NCBI RefSeq assembly: GCF_020379485.1 | Contig: NW_026014670.1 | Location: 1-64,000 of the forward strand | Direction of reading: 5' to 3' | DNA from: Brassica napus | Taxonomy: Eukaryota > Streptophyta > Magnoliopsida > Brassicales > Brassicaceae | Length of the DNA stretch: 64,000 nt | Part shown: positions 24,885 to 35,406 of the stretch, in pieces | Layout: every line of letters begins with the position of its first letter | Position numbering within the stretch: the stretch's first letter is position 1 | Position numbers and translations under genes: made by a program | The notes under the pieces: generated by a model | The model's database searches: none | Seen by the model: the letters and a program-made list of their open reading frames with translations, nothing else | Told to the model about the DNA's origin: nothing

Positions 24885-27800
24885 TTGCATCCTCATCTGA
24901 AGCCGGCCAAGTTCTCAAGAGAAAAAGATGGGAAAGCCAATGTCTCGTATGCTGGAAGTGATCCGGGAAGTTCAAGTGTTGCTGGGAGCTCAGGCCAAGC
25001 TGGAGAGGGCGGGACACGTGAGCCTGGAGATAGCAAGGCCCTGGTGACTTACACACCTCAGCCAAGCCTTCAGAACAACCGTGAGAACGAGTACCTAAGG
25101 AGATCAGACATTGACTCCCTCATCAAAATGCTAAAGGAGAATGGTAACACACTTGGTACTCTTGGTTACTCCTTTGGTGCATCATATGAATCGTGTAGTA
25201 TTGCTAGAGAACCTGATCATTCAAGCATTGCTTACAAACCTACTAGCATACTAGGACAGTCTCATATTGCACACAATCTGTTTAAACCATTGGTAGTTGA
25301 TTCAGGAGCTTCTCATCATATGATTAGTGATACTAGTTTGATTAGAGACATTGAACCTACAAATGGACATGTCATGATTGCAAATGGAGATAAAATCCCA
25401 ATTAGAGGAATTGGCAAGCTAAAATTGTTTGATAAAGACTCTAAAGCATTTTATATGCCTGACTTCACATCAAATCTATTATCTGTAAAGAAGTGTACTA
25501 CAGATCTTAATTGCAATGTTATATTTAGTCCTAATGATGTGAAGTTTCAGGATATTGAGAGCAGCCAATTGATTGGAAAAGGAGTTACCAAGGGAGATTT
25601 ATATTTACTTGAAGAACTAGCTCCTGTTTCTGATTACTTATGCTCATTTACTTCTGCTTCTATGATGAATAAAAATGCATTGTGGCATGCTAGACTAGGT
25701 CATCCCCATGTTAGGGCTTTAAACTTAATGTTACCAGGTGTGGTATTTGAAAATAAGGATTGTGAAGCTTGCATTTTAGGCAAGCATTGTAAAACTGTGT
25801 TTCCCATTTCATCTACTGTTTATGACAAATGCTTTGATCTAATTCACTCTGATGTTTGGACTGCTCCTTGCTTGTCTAGGGATAGTTTTAAATACTTTGT
25901 CACATTCATAGATGAAAAATCGAAATACACCTGGATAACACTTATTCAAACCAAAGATAGGGTGCTTGAGGCTTTTAAGAATTTTCATAACTATGTGACT
26001 AACCATTACAATGCCAAGATTAAAATTTTGAGATCAGATAATGGTGGGGAATACACTGGTCAAGCCTTCAAGCAACATCTAGCACAACATGGGATACTAC
26101 ACCAAACGAGTTGTCCTTATACTCCTCAGCAAAATGGAGTGGCTGAGAGAAAGAATAGGCATCTCATGGAGGTGGCAAGGTCAATGATGTTTCAAGCAAA
26201 TGTTCCTAAGAGGTTTTGGAGTGATGCTGTGGCTACATCTTGTTATCTAATCAACCGGATCCCAACTAAGATTCTACATGATCAGTCTCCTTTTGAAGCC
26301 TTGAACAAGTACAAGCCATCATTGGAGCATATGCGAATCTTTGGATGTCTATGCTTTGTCCTTAGGCCAAAAGAGTTGAGAAACAAGCTTGAAGCAACCA
26401 GCACAAGAGCTATGTTTGTTGGCTACTCTACTACTCAAAAGGGTTACAAGTGCTATGATCCTACTACTCGAAGAGTTCTAGTCTCTAGAGATGTAAAGTT
26501 CATTGAAGCTAAGGGGTTCTATGAAGAAAAGAATCAAGATGAGCTGCTAGAGTTGACAAGAGAGTCAGATAGAGCGGCCAGCCTTAGAAGTATTCTAGAG
26601 GGGCTTGGGATACATACTACCCAGGATCCGAAGGAGAGACGCAGTACAACAACCACACAACCTACCGAGGCATCAAATGTAGATCATGGGGGGGAAAACA
26701 CACCTGAACCAACTGAAGTACATGTTGAAAGTCATGATCAAGAAGGCTCAGGTGATCATGATCAAAGTATGATGCAGGAAGATAGGGAGGTACCAAGCCA
26801 AGATCAAGAGGAGGAAACTAATGCAACTACAACTGAACCTGAACCAGAGCCGGCGGTGCAGCCATTGAGAAGAAGCACCAGAGTGAGAAAGGATAGTTCC
26901 AACTGGGTAAACACGAGAGTGTACTACAATGCCCAGGCTGTGGAGCATCCTTCTCAAGCTATGTGTTCCTTTGCAGAGTTTCCGGACGAGCATACAGCCT
27001 TCACAGTAAGCTTGGATGAGAGCTATATTCCAAGGACATATGAAGAAGCTATGGCTTTAAAGGAGTGGAGAGATTCAGTTGCTGATGAGTCCGGAGCCAT
27101 GATTAAGAATGAAACGTGGTATGAGAGTGAGCTGCCTAAAGGGAAGAAGGCAGTGACTAGTAAATGGGTGTTCACAATCAAGTTTCATCCTGATGGAAGA
27201 ATAGAGAGGCGCAAGTCTAGGTTGGTGGCAAGAGGATTTACTCAGACATATGGTGAGGACTATGTTGAGACCTTTGCTCCTGTAGCTAAACTTCATACTA
27301 TCAGGATTGTATTATCTTTAGCTGTGAATCTTGAGTGGAATTTGTGGCAAATGGATGTGAAGAATGCATTTCTTCAAGGAGAGTTGGAAGATGAAGTATA
27401 CATGCATCCACCACCAGGTCTTGAACATCTAGTAAAGAAGGGTAATGTGTTGAGGTTGAGGAAAGCTATCTATGGTCTCAAGCAGTCTCCAAGGGCATGG
27501 TACAACAAGTTGAGTACTACACTGAATGGGAGAGGGTTCAGAAAGTCAGAATTGGATCACACTCTCTTTACCCTAACCACCTCATCTGGTATTGTGGTGT
27601 TGCTTGTGTATGTGGATGATATCATCATCACAGGCAGTGATAAGGAAGGTATTAAGGCTACAAAGGAGTATCTCAAGGCAAGCTTTGAAATTAAAGACTT
27701 GGGGGAAATGAAGTATTTTTTTGGGATTGAGATATGCAGATCAAAGGAAGGATTGTTTATGTCCCAAAGGAAGTATGTGATTGATCTCTTGAAGGGAGCA

Positions 27801-28577
27801 GATGCCTATGGAGGAAAGACAGCCAAGATGCCAATGGAGGATGGTTACAAGGTTCCACGTGAGGGGGAGATTGAGGATAGCAATCCGTTCCATGATCCTA
27901 AGCTATATAGGAAGCTAGTGGGGAAGTTGATTTATCTTACCATTACTAGACCTGATGTGTGTTTTGCGGTGAATCAAGTCAGTCAACACATGCAAGTTCC
28001 TAAGGAGCACCATTGGCGGATGGTGGAAAGGATCTTGATGTATCTGAATGGAACTACTGGTCTTGGAGTATGGATGGGATGTAACAAGAGTACTGAGGTT
28101 GTAGGCTACTGTGATGCAGATTGGGCTGGAGACCGAGCAGACAGAAGATCAACCACAGGCTATTGTACATTCATTGGTGGTAACTTGGTCACTTGGAAGA
28201 GTAAGAAGCAGAAGGTAGTGTCCTGTTCCAGTGCTGAGGCCGAGTATAGAGCAATGCTGAAGCTTACAAATGAGCTAGTGTGGATAAAAGGGATTTTGAA
28301 GCATCTGGAGATTATTCAAGCAACGCCAATGACAATGCATTGTGATAATCAAGCAGCTATCCACATTGCATCTAATTCTGTGTTCCATGAGAGAACAAAG
28401 CACATTGAGGTTGATTGTCACAAGGTGAGGCAGATGATGATTCTTGGGGTAATTCTACCTTGTTATACTCGGAGTGAGGATCAGTTAGCAGATGTGTTCA
28501 CAAAGGCAGCAAGGCAAAAGACAATGGAGTCCATACACATCAGGTTAGGACTCATTGATCTCTCGCCTAAGGGCTAG
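24885..28577 (+). CDS. pol: Pol polyprotein of element 1 (PR-IN-RT-RH)
   Basis: This frame of 1230 residues is in phase with gag and opens immediately after the TGA. The aspartic protease motif VVDSGASHHMI lies near residue 135. The pre-integrase motif WHARLGHPH is near 267 and the integrase catalytic context HSDVW, RSDNGGEY and QQNGVAERKN at about 320-415. An acidic, Gln/Glu-rich linker follows at about 580-665. Reverse transcriptase runs from about 760, with YVDD at 909-912 (27609-27620). RNase H motifs GYCDADWAG, SSAEAEYRAM and HCDNQAAI lie from about 1073 to 1155. All catalytic motifs look intact. The annotated ATG is only the first Met after the stop; translation would need readthrough, re-initiation or a reverted copy. 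Group I by sequence. Confidence 0.95.
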   Translation: MHPHLKPAKFSREKDGKANVSYAGSDPGSSSVAGSSGQAGEGGTREPGDSKALVTYTPQPSLQNNRENEYLRRSDIDSLIKMLKENGNTLGTLGYSFGASYESCSIAREPDHSSIAYKPTSILGQSHIAHNLFKPLVVDSGASHHMISDTSLIRDIEPTNGHVMIANGDKIPIRGIGKLKLFDKDSKAFYMPDFTSNLLSVKKCTTDLNCNVIFSPNDVKFQDIESSQLIGKGVTKGDLYLLEELAPVSDYLCSFTSASMMNKNALWHARLGHPHVRALNLMLPGVVFENKDCEACILGKHCKTVFPISSTVYDKCFDLIHSDVWTAPCLSRDSFKYFVTFIDEKSKYTWITLIQTKDRVLEAFKNFHNYVTNHYNAKIKILRSDNGGEYTGQAFKQHLAQHGILHQTSCPYTPQQNGVAERKNRHLMEVARSMMFQANVPKRFWSDAVATSCYLINRIPTKILHDQSPFEALNKYKPSLEHMRIFGCLCFVLRPKELRNKLEATSTRAMFVGYSTTQKGYKCYDPTTRRVLVSRDVKFIEAKGFYEEKNQDELLELTRESDRAASLRSILEGLGIHTTQDPKERRSTTTTQPTEASNVDHGGENTPEPTEVHVESHDQEGSGDHDQSMMQEDREVPSQDQEEETNATTTEPEPEPAVQPLRRSTRVRKDSSNWVNTRVYYNAQAVEHPSQAMCSFAEFPDEHTAFTVSLDESYIPRTYEEAMALKEWRDSVADESGAMIKNETWYESELPKGKKAVTSKWVFTIKFHPDGRIERRKSRLVARGFTQTYGEDYVETFAPVAKLHTIRIVLSLAVNLEWNLWQMDVKNAFLQGELEDEVYMHPPPGLEHLVKKGNVLRLRKAIYGLKQSPRAWYNKLSTTLNGRGFRKSELDHTLFTLTTSSGIVVLLVYVDDIIITGSDKEGIKATKEYLKASFEIKDLGEMKYFFGIEICRSKEGLFMSQRKYVIDLLKGADAYGGKTAKMPMEDGYKVPREGEIEDSNPFHDPKLYRKLVGKLIYLTITRPDVCFAVNQVSQHMQVPKEHHWRMVERILMYLNGTTGLGVWMGCNKSTEVVGYCDADWAGDRADRRSTTGYCTFIGGNLVTWKSKKQKVVSCSSAEAEYRAMLKLTNELVWIKGILKHLEIIQATPMTMHCDNQAAIHIASNSVFHERTKHIEVDCHKVRQMMILGVILPCYTRSEDQLADVFTKAARQKTMESIHIRLGLIDLSPKG

Positions 28578-28604
28578 TCTATACACTCTCCTGATCATGT
28601 GATC

Positions 28605-28724
28605 TCTACTCTTTCCTTATTAAGGTTTTGTCCCAATGGGTTTTCCTTAATGAGGTTTTAATGAGGGAGATCTCATGGTCCTTCCAAGCTTGACTTGTTC
28701 CACATGGTCAAGCTTGAGGGGGAG
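28605..28724 (+). other. Conserved 3' hairpin module and PPT of element 1
   Basis: Contains CCTTATTAAGG, TCCCAATGGG and CCTTAATGAGG blocks, then the inverted repeat CAAGCTTGAC/GTCAAGCTTG, then PPT GAGGGGGAG at 28716-28724. It lies in the 147 bp between the pol stop and the 3' LTR. Confidence 0.8.
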
Positions 28725-29207
28725 TGTTGAGATGAGAGAATAAAGAGTTGATATGTTGAGAGAGGAAGAGATTTGGAGCAGACAGTAACTTTGGAGTTTT
28801 ACTGTGGTAACTTTAGTTTAACCACAGTAACAACTTGGGGAAGTTATCTGATGGGATAAGAAGGTAACTTAGTGAAGAGAAGAGATAAGATTCGACCAGA
28901 AAGGATAAGGAAGGATAAGGGAGCACTTTGACAGCCTGTATGATGCTGGAAAGGAGAGGATGCTTTTATACTAGTGCAAGCATGTGAGAAAGCACAGCCA
29001 AGTGATTCAAAAGGAGTTCCAGCCTGTCATTTGACTACACATGCTTATACATTTCGAATTTCCTTGTTGCTCTCTCTATTAATACTTGTAAACCTCATCA
29101 GTTATTGATTAATGGAGTTTTGAGTCTCTCTCTCTCTTGTTCTTAATCTCCAATCTCTTTAAGTCTCAGATTAAACTTAATCACTCTTTAAATCACAAAA
29201 TCTAATA
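28725..29207 (+). repeat. 3' LTR of element 1 (A/C-like type)
   Basis: 483 bp, begins TGTTGAGATGAGAG and ends near CTAATA before satellite. It holds an inverted repeat (TTACTGTGGT...ACCACAGTAA) and the CAGCCTGTATGATGCTGG and ACACATGCTTATACATTTCG blocks seen in element C. The same LTR type is the 3' LTR of element M (59321-59841). It lacks the CCGTAC cluster. Confidence 0.85.
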
Positions 29208-29773
29208 ATTCTCCACCTCTTTATGTATCCAAATCAAGCTTCTTACAAAGTGATTCATCCTGGTTTGATTAGAACAACGAAGAAGCTGTGCTATTCCCAA
29301 ACTGGGAAACTGGAATCACCTGATTTGAAAGTCGGATAACTTCTTCATCCCAACTCCTATGAGATTTATTCAACTTCCTGGTGATTCTCCACCATTTTAT
29401 GTATCTAAATCAAGCTTCTTACAAAGTGATTCATCCTGTTTTGATTAGAACGACGAAGAAGCTGTGCTATTCCCAAACTAGGAAACTGGAATCACGTTAT
29501 TTGAAAGTGGGATAACTTCTTCATCCCAACTCCTATGGGTTTGTTAAACTTCCTGGTGATTCTCCACCACTTTATGTATCCAAATCAAGCTTCTCACAAA
29601 GTGATTCATCCTGGTTTGATTGGAACGACGAAGAAGCTGTGCTATTCCCAAACTGGGAAACTGGAATCACCTGATTTGAAAGTGGGATAACTTCTTCATC
29701 CCAACTCCTATGAGATTTATTCAACTTCCTGGTGATTCTCCACCTCTTTATGCATCCAAATCAAGCTTCTTAC
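29208..29773 (+). repeat. Satellite block between elements 1 and A
   Basis: About three 176-bp monomers of the diverged edge type (CTGTTTTGATTAGAACG, CACGTTATTTG), same orientation as the left array. The last bases, CTTAC (29769-29773), are the target site duplicated by element A. Confidence 0.95.
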
Positions 29774-30282
29774 TGTTGAGATAAGAGGATGGAGAGAAGA
29801 TACATTGATAGAGGAAGAGTATTGGGGCAGAGAGTAACTTTGGGAATTTACCAGAGTAACTTTGGGAATTTACCACAGTAACTTTAGTTTTACTGTGGTA
29901 ACTAAGGTAAAGGCTTGGGAAGTTACATTGGACCCTTATGGTAAAGGGGATCACGCCCAAGATGAGTCTGGATAAGGGAGGAGGTGTTTGGATAAGGTCT
30001 GGTCATAGCTGGAAAAGTAAAGCACTTTTACAGCCTGTCCAAGCATGTGAAGCAAAAGGAGCTCCAGCCTGTCCATTGACCTCACATGCTTATGGATTTC
30101 GAAATCCCTTTTGTATTAGCCTTATCTCTTCATATATATCTTGTATCTGAGACATTAAATTAATTAATGGGGTTTTGAGTCTCTCTCTCTTGATTCTCTC
30201 ACTAAAATCTCTTAATCTCTTTAATCTTTGAATCTAAGTATCTATGGTTGTTTGAATCATTCTCTAAACACAAAAGTCTTCA
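29774..30282 (+). repeat. 5' LTR of element A
   Basis: 509 bp, TGTTGAGATAAG to CTTCA. It contains a 22-bp tandem duplication (AGTAACTTTGGGAATTTACC, about 29837-29880), a CCACAGTAAC/TTACTGTGG inverted repeat, and a TATATAT box near 30133. Confidence 0.93.
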
Positions 30283-30301
30283 TGGTATCAGAGCCAGGTT
30301 C
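30283..30301 (+). other. Primer binding site of element A
   Basis: TGGTATCAGAGCCAGGTTC follows the LTR end directly. Confidence 0.9.
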
Positions 30302-30566
30302 CTTGAAAAGGAGAGAGTGATTTCGTTTTTCTAAATGTTCTTGAGTGTTCTTGAGAGTTCTTGAGATTTTTCAAGAGCTAGATCCTTTAAAAGTCAAGTT
30401 TGTGTCTGTTGGTGTTTCTTTTGGAGAGTCAGCTTCAAGGGAGTCTCTTTAGGTGTTTCACATGGTCAGAAGAGGGGTCTAGCTAGTTGGTAAGCTTGGC
30501 GTGTGAGATTAGAAGCATTTGGGGGAAGATCTAGGCTAAAAGGTTGTTGCTTTAGGCTAAAGAAAA

Positions 30567-31180
30567 TGGAGCTGCTTCAATCTGGTACAACAAGGCGTGA
30601 AGAGAAGAAAGAGAGAGGGAATGAGTGGGGGTGGTTCTCACAGATGAAATAAACACTGAAAAGGTGTGGAGTTTGGAGAAACCATGAGAAGAAAGAGTCT
30701 TTGATGGGTAAAGCTGCTGAGAAAGATCAGACAGCAAGAGAAACAAATGGAGATTGCTTTAGTCTTGAAGAAAGTACACTGCTTGAGAAGATTGAAGATG
30801 TTTATGAGAACAAGATCAGTCTTAGGAGAGTGTATGAAGTCAAGAAGGTGATTAGTGAAGTTAAACCAGGAAGAGAAGGGTTCAATAATCATGTGAGGAA
30901 GCTACAACATTTGTGGGTTGAACTACAAGGGTTGAGATCCCATGTGGATGGGGATACTACACAAGAGCAAGCGACAGTCTTGAAGCTCTTGGCGAGCATG
31001 GAGTCATCATATGGGTGGCTGGTGGAGATGGTTCTAAGAGGGGAACAGCTTCCGGAAATGGAAGAGATCTGTGTGCTTATAAGAAGGGCGTATGAGATAA
31101 TGAGAGATGATGAGAGGCTAACCATGAGTAGGAGTGAGAGCTCATGGAAGCCAACTGGGAGTAGGAGTGAGAGCTTCTAG
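30567..31180 (+). pseudogene. gag: Degraded gag of element A (group II)
   Basis: An ATG at 30567 opens a short frame that stops at 30650-30652. The homologous frame resumes on another phase and runs to a TAG at 31178-31180. The 30701-31180 segment contains LRRVYEVKKVISEV and FNNHVRKLQHLWVELQGLR, which align with the Gag core of copia elements and with element C. No CCHC knuckle is present; instead the C-terminus has Ser/Arg repeats (SRSESSW, GSRSESF) encoded by imperfect tandem repeats that continue beyond the TAG. The TAG is in phase with the following protease frame. It is broken by at least one frameshift and two stops. Confidence 0.8.
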
Positions 31181-34100
31181 AAGCTAACCATGAGTAGGAG
31201 TGAGAGCTCATGGAGGCTAACCGGGAGTAGGAGTGAGGGCTTCCGGAAGAAGAGGAGGTGCAGAATGCTATCCAAAGCTTCTATCAACATAGGAAAGGGT
31301 AGGAAGAGAGTTGTGGGAGAGTGTTCTTACTCAGCCTACATGGGGGAATCAGTAGAAGACAGTGGGGTGTTAAAAGAGCAGGAGAAAGGGAGTGGAGCTG
31401 ATGATCGCATCACCAGGAAAGAATGGAGAGTGTTCATGGAACAAGTACAAGCCTTAGCAGCAAGCAGGAAGCTTGCTATACAATCCGGAGCTTCTAAACC
31501 CATTGTGATTGATTCTGGAGCAAGCCATCATATGATCAGTGATAGGAGGCTTATAAGTGAGATCAAGGCTGCAACAGGGAGTGTTATGATAGCTAATGGT
31601 GCTATGATCTCAATAGAAGGAGTGGGAAAGCTAAAACTGTTTGAGAAGGACACAGCTGCCTTCTACATGCCTCAGTTCACTTCAAATCTATTATCTGTGA
31701 AGAAAGCTACCATTGATCTTGATTGTCAAGTAGTATTCAGACCTGATGAAGTTGAGTTTCAAGATTTGAAGACTGGGAGAGTTATTGGCAGAGGAGACAG
31801 CAAGAATCAGCTATACCATCTTCAAATGGCTAAGAATTCTAAACTCCTTGATTCTGTGTGCTTAAGTAGTGCTGTTGATAGGTGTGATAGTATGACTTGG
31901 CATGCTAGATTGGGACATCCTCATGCTCGTGCAATTGAATTGATCATGCCTAATATGTCATTTAATCACTTAGAGTGTGAGGCTTGCATATTAGGAAAGC
32001 ATTGTAGGACTGTGTTTCCAAGTTCAGAAACTACTTATGAGCATTGCTTTGATCTAGTTCATTCAGATGTGTGGACGGCTCCTTGTTTGTCTAGAGATAG
32101 CCAGAAGTACTTTGTGACATTCATTGATGAGAAGTCTAAGTATACTTGGCTTACATTGCTTCCATCTAAAGATAGGGTGCTAGAAGCATTTATGAACTTC
32201 CAAGCTTATGTATCTAATCAATACAATGCTAAATGTGAAGGTACTGAGATCAGATAATGGAGGTGAATACATCAGCAATGCCTTCAAGAATCATCTAGCC
32301 AAGCATGGGATTGTGCATCAGACTAGCTGCCCTTATACACCACAGCAGAATGGTGTAGCTGAGAGGAAGAACAGGCACTTGATGGAGGTTGCTAGATCGA
32401 TGATGTTTCATGCAAATGTCCCAAAACGTTTTTGGAGTGATGCTGTGCAGACTGCTTGCTATCTCATCAACCGGGTTCCAACCAAGATATTGAAGAATCT
32501 GTCTCCATTTGAAGTGTTGAACAAGAGCAAACCTGTCATTGATCATCTACGTGTCTTTGGGTGTGTGTGCTATGTCATGGTTCCAGGAGAGCAGAGAAAC
32601 AAGCTGGAGGCAAAGAGTACAAGTGCTATGATCCTGAAGCAAGGAGAGTGATGGTATCTAGAGAAGTGAAGTTTGTTGAAACAAAAGGTTATTATGAAAA
32701 AAAGGAGTGGGAAAATCTGAAGGATTTGTCTCAAGCTCCATCTGATAAGGCAACAATACTGAGAGTGTTGTTAGAGAAGCTCGGGATAGGATTATCCCAG
32801 GATCAGGAAACAGGAAGGAGGGAGTCTCCCAATCAGAGTGGTGGAGCTGGAAGAACAACTCCTCTTGATCATGAGAGGGGGAATGGAACTGAATCTGGTG
32901 AGCAAGAGCAAAACCAAGAGGATTCAGGTATTCATGATCAAGATACATCACAAGAAGTTGCGAACAATGAGGTTCAGTCTAGTGGAGAAGTGGATGAGGT
33001 TCAGTCTAGTGTAGAAGAACAAGTCAGACCGGCCAGTTCAGAAGAAGAGCAAGTGGAGCCGGTTAGTGTGCAAACTGAAGATCAGGTTCAAGCTTTGAGG
33101 AGGAGCACAAGGATAAAGAGGGATCCTTCCAACTGGGTAAACACGAGAGTGTACTACAATGCCCAGGCTGTGGAGCATCCTTCTCAAGCCGTGTGTTCCT
33201 TTGCTGAGTTTCCAGAGGAGCATTATGCCTTTATGATTAGTCTAGATGAGAGTTATGTACCAAGGACTTATGAAGAAGCTATGTTAGACAAGGAATGGAA
33301 AGAATCAGTGGGAGCTGAAGCAGGTGCTATGATCAAAAATGATACATGGTATGAGAGTGAGCTGCCTAAGGGAAAGAAAGCTGTATCTAGTAGATGGATC
33401 TTCACAATCAAGTATCTTGCAAATGGACAGATTGATAGGAAGAAGACCAGATTGGTTGCAAGAGGATTTACACAGACCTATGGAGAGGATTACATTGATA
33501 CCTTTGCACCAGTAGCTAAGCTACATACAGTTCGGATTGTGTTGTCCATTGCAACAAACTTGGAGTGGGATTTGTGGCAGATGGATGTGAAGAATGCTTT
33601 CTTACAAGGTGAGCTAGAAGATGAGGTATACATGCTTCCTCCTCCTGGTCTTGAGCATCTAGTAAAGCCAGGGAATGTTTTGAGATTGAAGAAGGCAATA
33701 TATGGGTTGAAACAATCACCTAGAGCTTGGTACAGGAAGCTGAGTACAACACTCAATGGGAGAGGCTTTAGGAAGTCTGAATTAGATCACACTCTCTTCA
33801 CTTTGACAGGACCTTCAGGGATCATTGTGATTCTAGTGTATGTGGATGATTTGATTATCACAGGGAGTGATAAGGCAGGGATTCAAGCTACTAAGGAGTT
33901 TCTCAAATCTGTGTTTGACATCAAGGATTTGGGAGAGATGAAGTATTTTCTGGGCATTGAGATATGCAGATCAAAGGAGGGTTTGTTTATGTCTCAAAGG
34001 AAGTATACTATGGATATGTTGAAGGAGACTGATGTGCTTGGAGGAAAGATAGCTAAAACACCCCTTGAGGAGGGATATAAGGTTCTGCGTGAGGGGGAGG

Positions 34101-34348
34101 TTGAAGAGAAGCAATTGTTTGAGGATCCAAAGCTATACAGGAAGATGGTTGGCAAACTGATCTACTTGACCATCACACGGCTAGATATATGTTTTGCTGT
34201 AAACCAAGTGAGTCAGCATATGCAGGCGCCAAGGGTACATCACTGGAAGATGGTTGATAGGATACTGAGGTATTTGAGTGGCACGCCTGGTCAAGGAGTT
34301 TGGATGGGATGCAATGGCAGCACAGAAGTAGTGGGATATTGTGATGCT
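31181..34348 (+). pseudogene. pol: pol of element A, 5' part (PR, IN, RT, start of RNase H)
   Basis: The first frame (31190-32257) carries the SR repeat tail, GECSYSAYMGE, protease VIDSGASHHMI (about 31507) and integrase HSDVW. An extra base near 32233, just before RSDNGGEY, shifts the frame to 32208-32651. A deletion of roughly 45-50 bp at the TACAAGTGCTATG-like repeats near 32620 shifts it again to 32561-34354. The last frame contains the acidic linker, RT with YVDD at 33839-33850, and RNase H up to GYCDA, where element B is inserted (34349). Group II residues (VRIVLSIATNL, WYRKLSTTL). Inactive as it stands. Confidence 0.93.
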
Positions 34349-34551
34349 TGTTGAACTGAAGAGAAGAATGGAGCTTGTGCATAAATAGGGCAAGCTTCAG
34401 GTGATCTCCGGAAGAGTTCTACAAAGCTTCAGGAGAGTCTTGAAGTATCTATCATGGGTGAAGTTAAGTTCAAGAAGGGCTTAGACTGATCTTAAGAAGA
34501 CATGGAAGAAGTATGGAGGTGAATGGTTGAACGTGCAAAGTTAGGGCGAGG

Positions 34552-34600
34552 CCGGTACGGACGGCCGTACGGATGGTACGGCCCATACGGACATGATCGA
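34552..34600. promoter_or_regulatory. GTACGG/CCGTAC cluster in B 5' LTR
   Basis: Three GTAC cores in GTACGG/CCGTAC context within about 50 bp, plus a CATACGG variant, about 480-520 bp upstream of the TATA box; a further CCGTACAG lies at about 34681. The 3' LTR copy is at 39902-39943. Confidence 0.45.
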
Positions 34601-35075
34601 CTCAAAACTTATGTACTCGGCCATTTGAAGCTATTTGAGGGCTGTGCAAATATAGGGCATTGGTGTACGGTTATGGCAAGTCCGTACAGCCAAGGAGAAG
34701 CTCTAATATGAATGTGCAAAGTCCGGGATGGTGAGAAGCATCAATGGAACAAGAAGATGCTTTGGAGGCAAGAAGATTCAAATAAGAGTTGGCGCCAGTC
34801 TGGGTTATGGGATTGGTTGTAGTGGTCTAAGGACAGGCTGTAAAGAGCTGTAAAGGAAGAGCAAGGCTTGACCAAGTATCTGGCCAAAGAAGAGGGCAGA
34901 TACATAAGGCTATGTGGAGCATTTCTAGCCTTGCCTTCCCACATCCAATCAGGCGACAACAACAAGCTGCAAAGACCACAAGACTGAATCAAGATCGTCC
35001 AATTCAAATCAGAGCATCTCCACCCTTCATGTCTTATCTATTACTTTAGGGTTTCATGAGTTTGTAACCTGTTTC

Positions 35076-35084
35076 TATATAAAG
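35076..35084 (+). promoter_or_regulatory. TATA box in B 5' LTR
   Basis: TATATAAAG, repeated at 40431-40439 in the 3' LTR. It is the clearest core-promoter signal in the window. Confidence 0.6.
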
Positions 35085-35336
35085 ACCCCATTAGGGCGAA
35101 TTGTAAGCCTTAAGTGAGTAAGGGGGGAAACCCTTCTCCTTCATGTTCTATGAAAGTCTGTTATTGATACTAAGTCTAATCTATTCTCCAAGTCTCTCAG
35201 TTTCTTTAATCTGGTTACCTAGTCTCTTTCATACTCTAAATCTCTCCCCATACTCCTAAGTCTTAAATCTGTTCACATAAACTCTCCTAAACACTTTCTT
35301 ACACACACACCTTGAGTGAATCCTTATAAACTCACA

Positions 35337-35355
35337 TGGTATCAGAGCCAGGTTC
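35337..35355 (+). other. Primer binding site of element B
   Basis: TGGTATCAGAGCCAGGTTC directly after the LTR end. Confidence 0.92.
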
Positions 35356-35406
35356 ATCAGAACCTGAGCTGTAGCTTTCGCATTCAAGTCACAAGTCTGT
35401 CTCACC

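Larger units (their letters stand above)
23441..29207 (+). mobile_element. Element 1: copia retrotransposon with mismatched LTRs
   Basis: The order is 5' LTR (23441-24019, D type with CCGTAC cluster), primer site, gag, in-frame TGA, pol, 3' hairpin module, PPT and 3' LTR (28725-29207, A/C-like type). The coding region is otherwise open from 24114 to 28577. The two LTRs are not copies of each other, which a normally reverse-transcribed insertion cannot have, so the locus is recombinant. The left flank is pol sequence and the right flank is satellite, with no target duplication. Confidence 0.88.
34349..35336 (+). repeat. 5' LTR of element B
   Basis: 988 bp, TGTTGAAC to CTCACA. TATATAAAG at 35076-35084 is a good TATA box; a GTACGG/CCGTAC cluster lies at 34552-34600. 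Confidence 0.95.

Noticed and set aside
26748..26993. Minus-strand open frames inside pol regions
   Set aside because: They are shadows of the conserved pol frame; similar ones occur in each copy at the same place (for example 33038-33223, 44686-44970).
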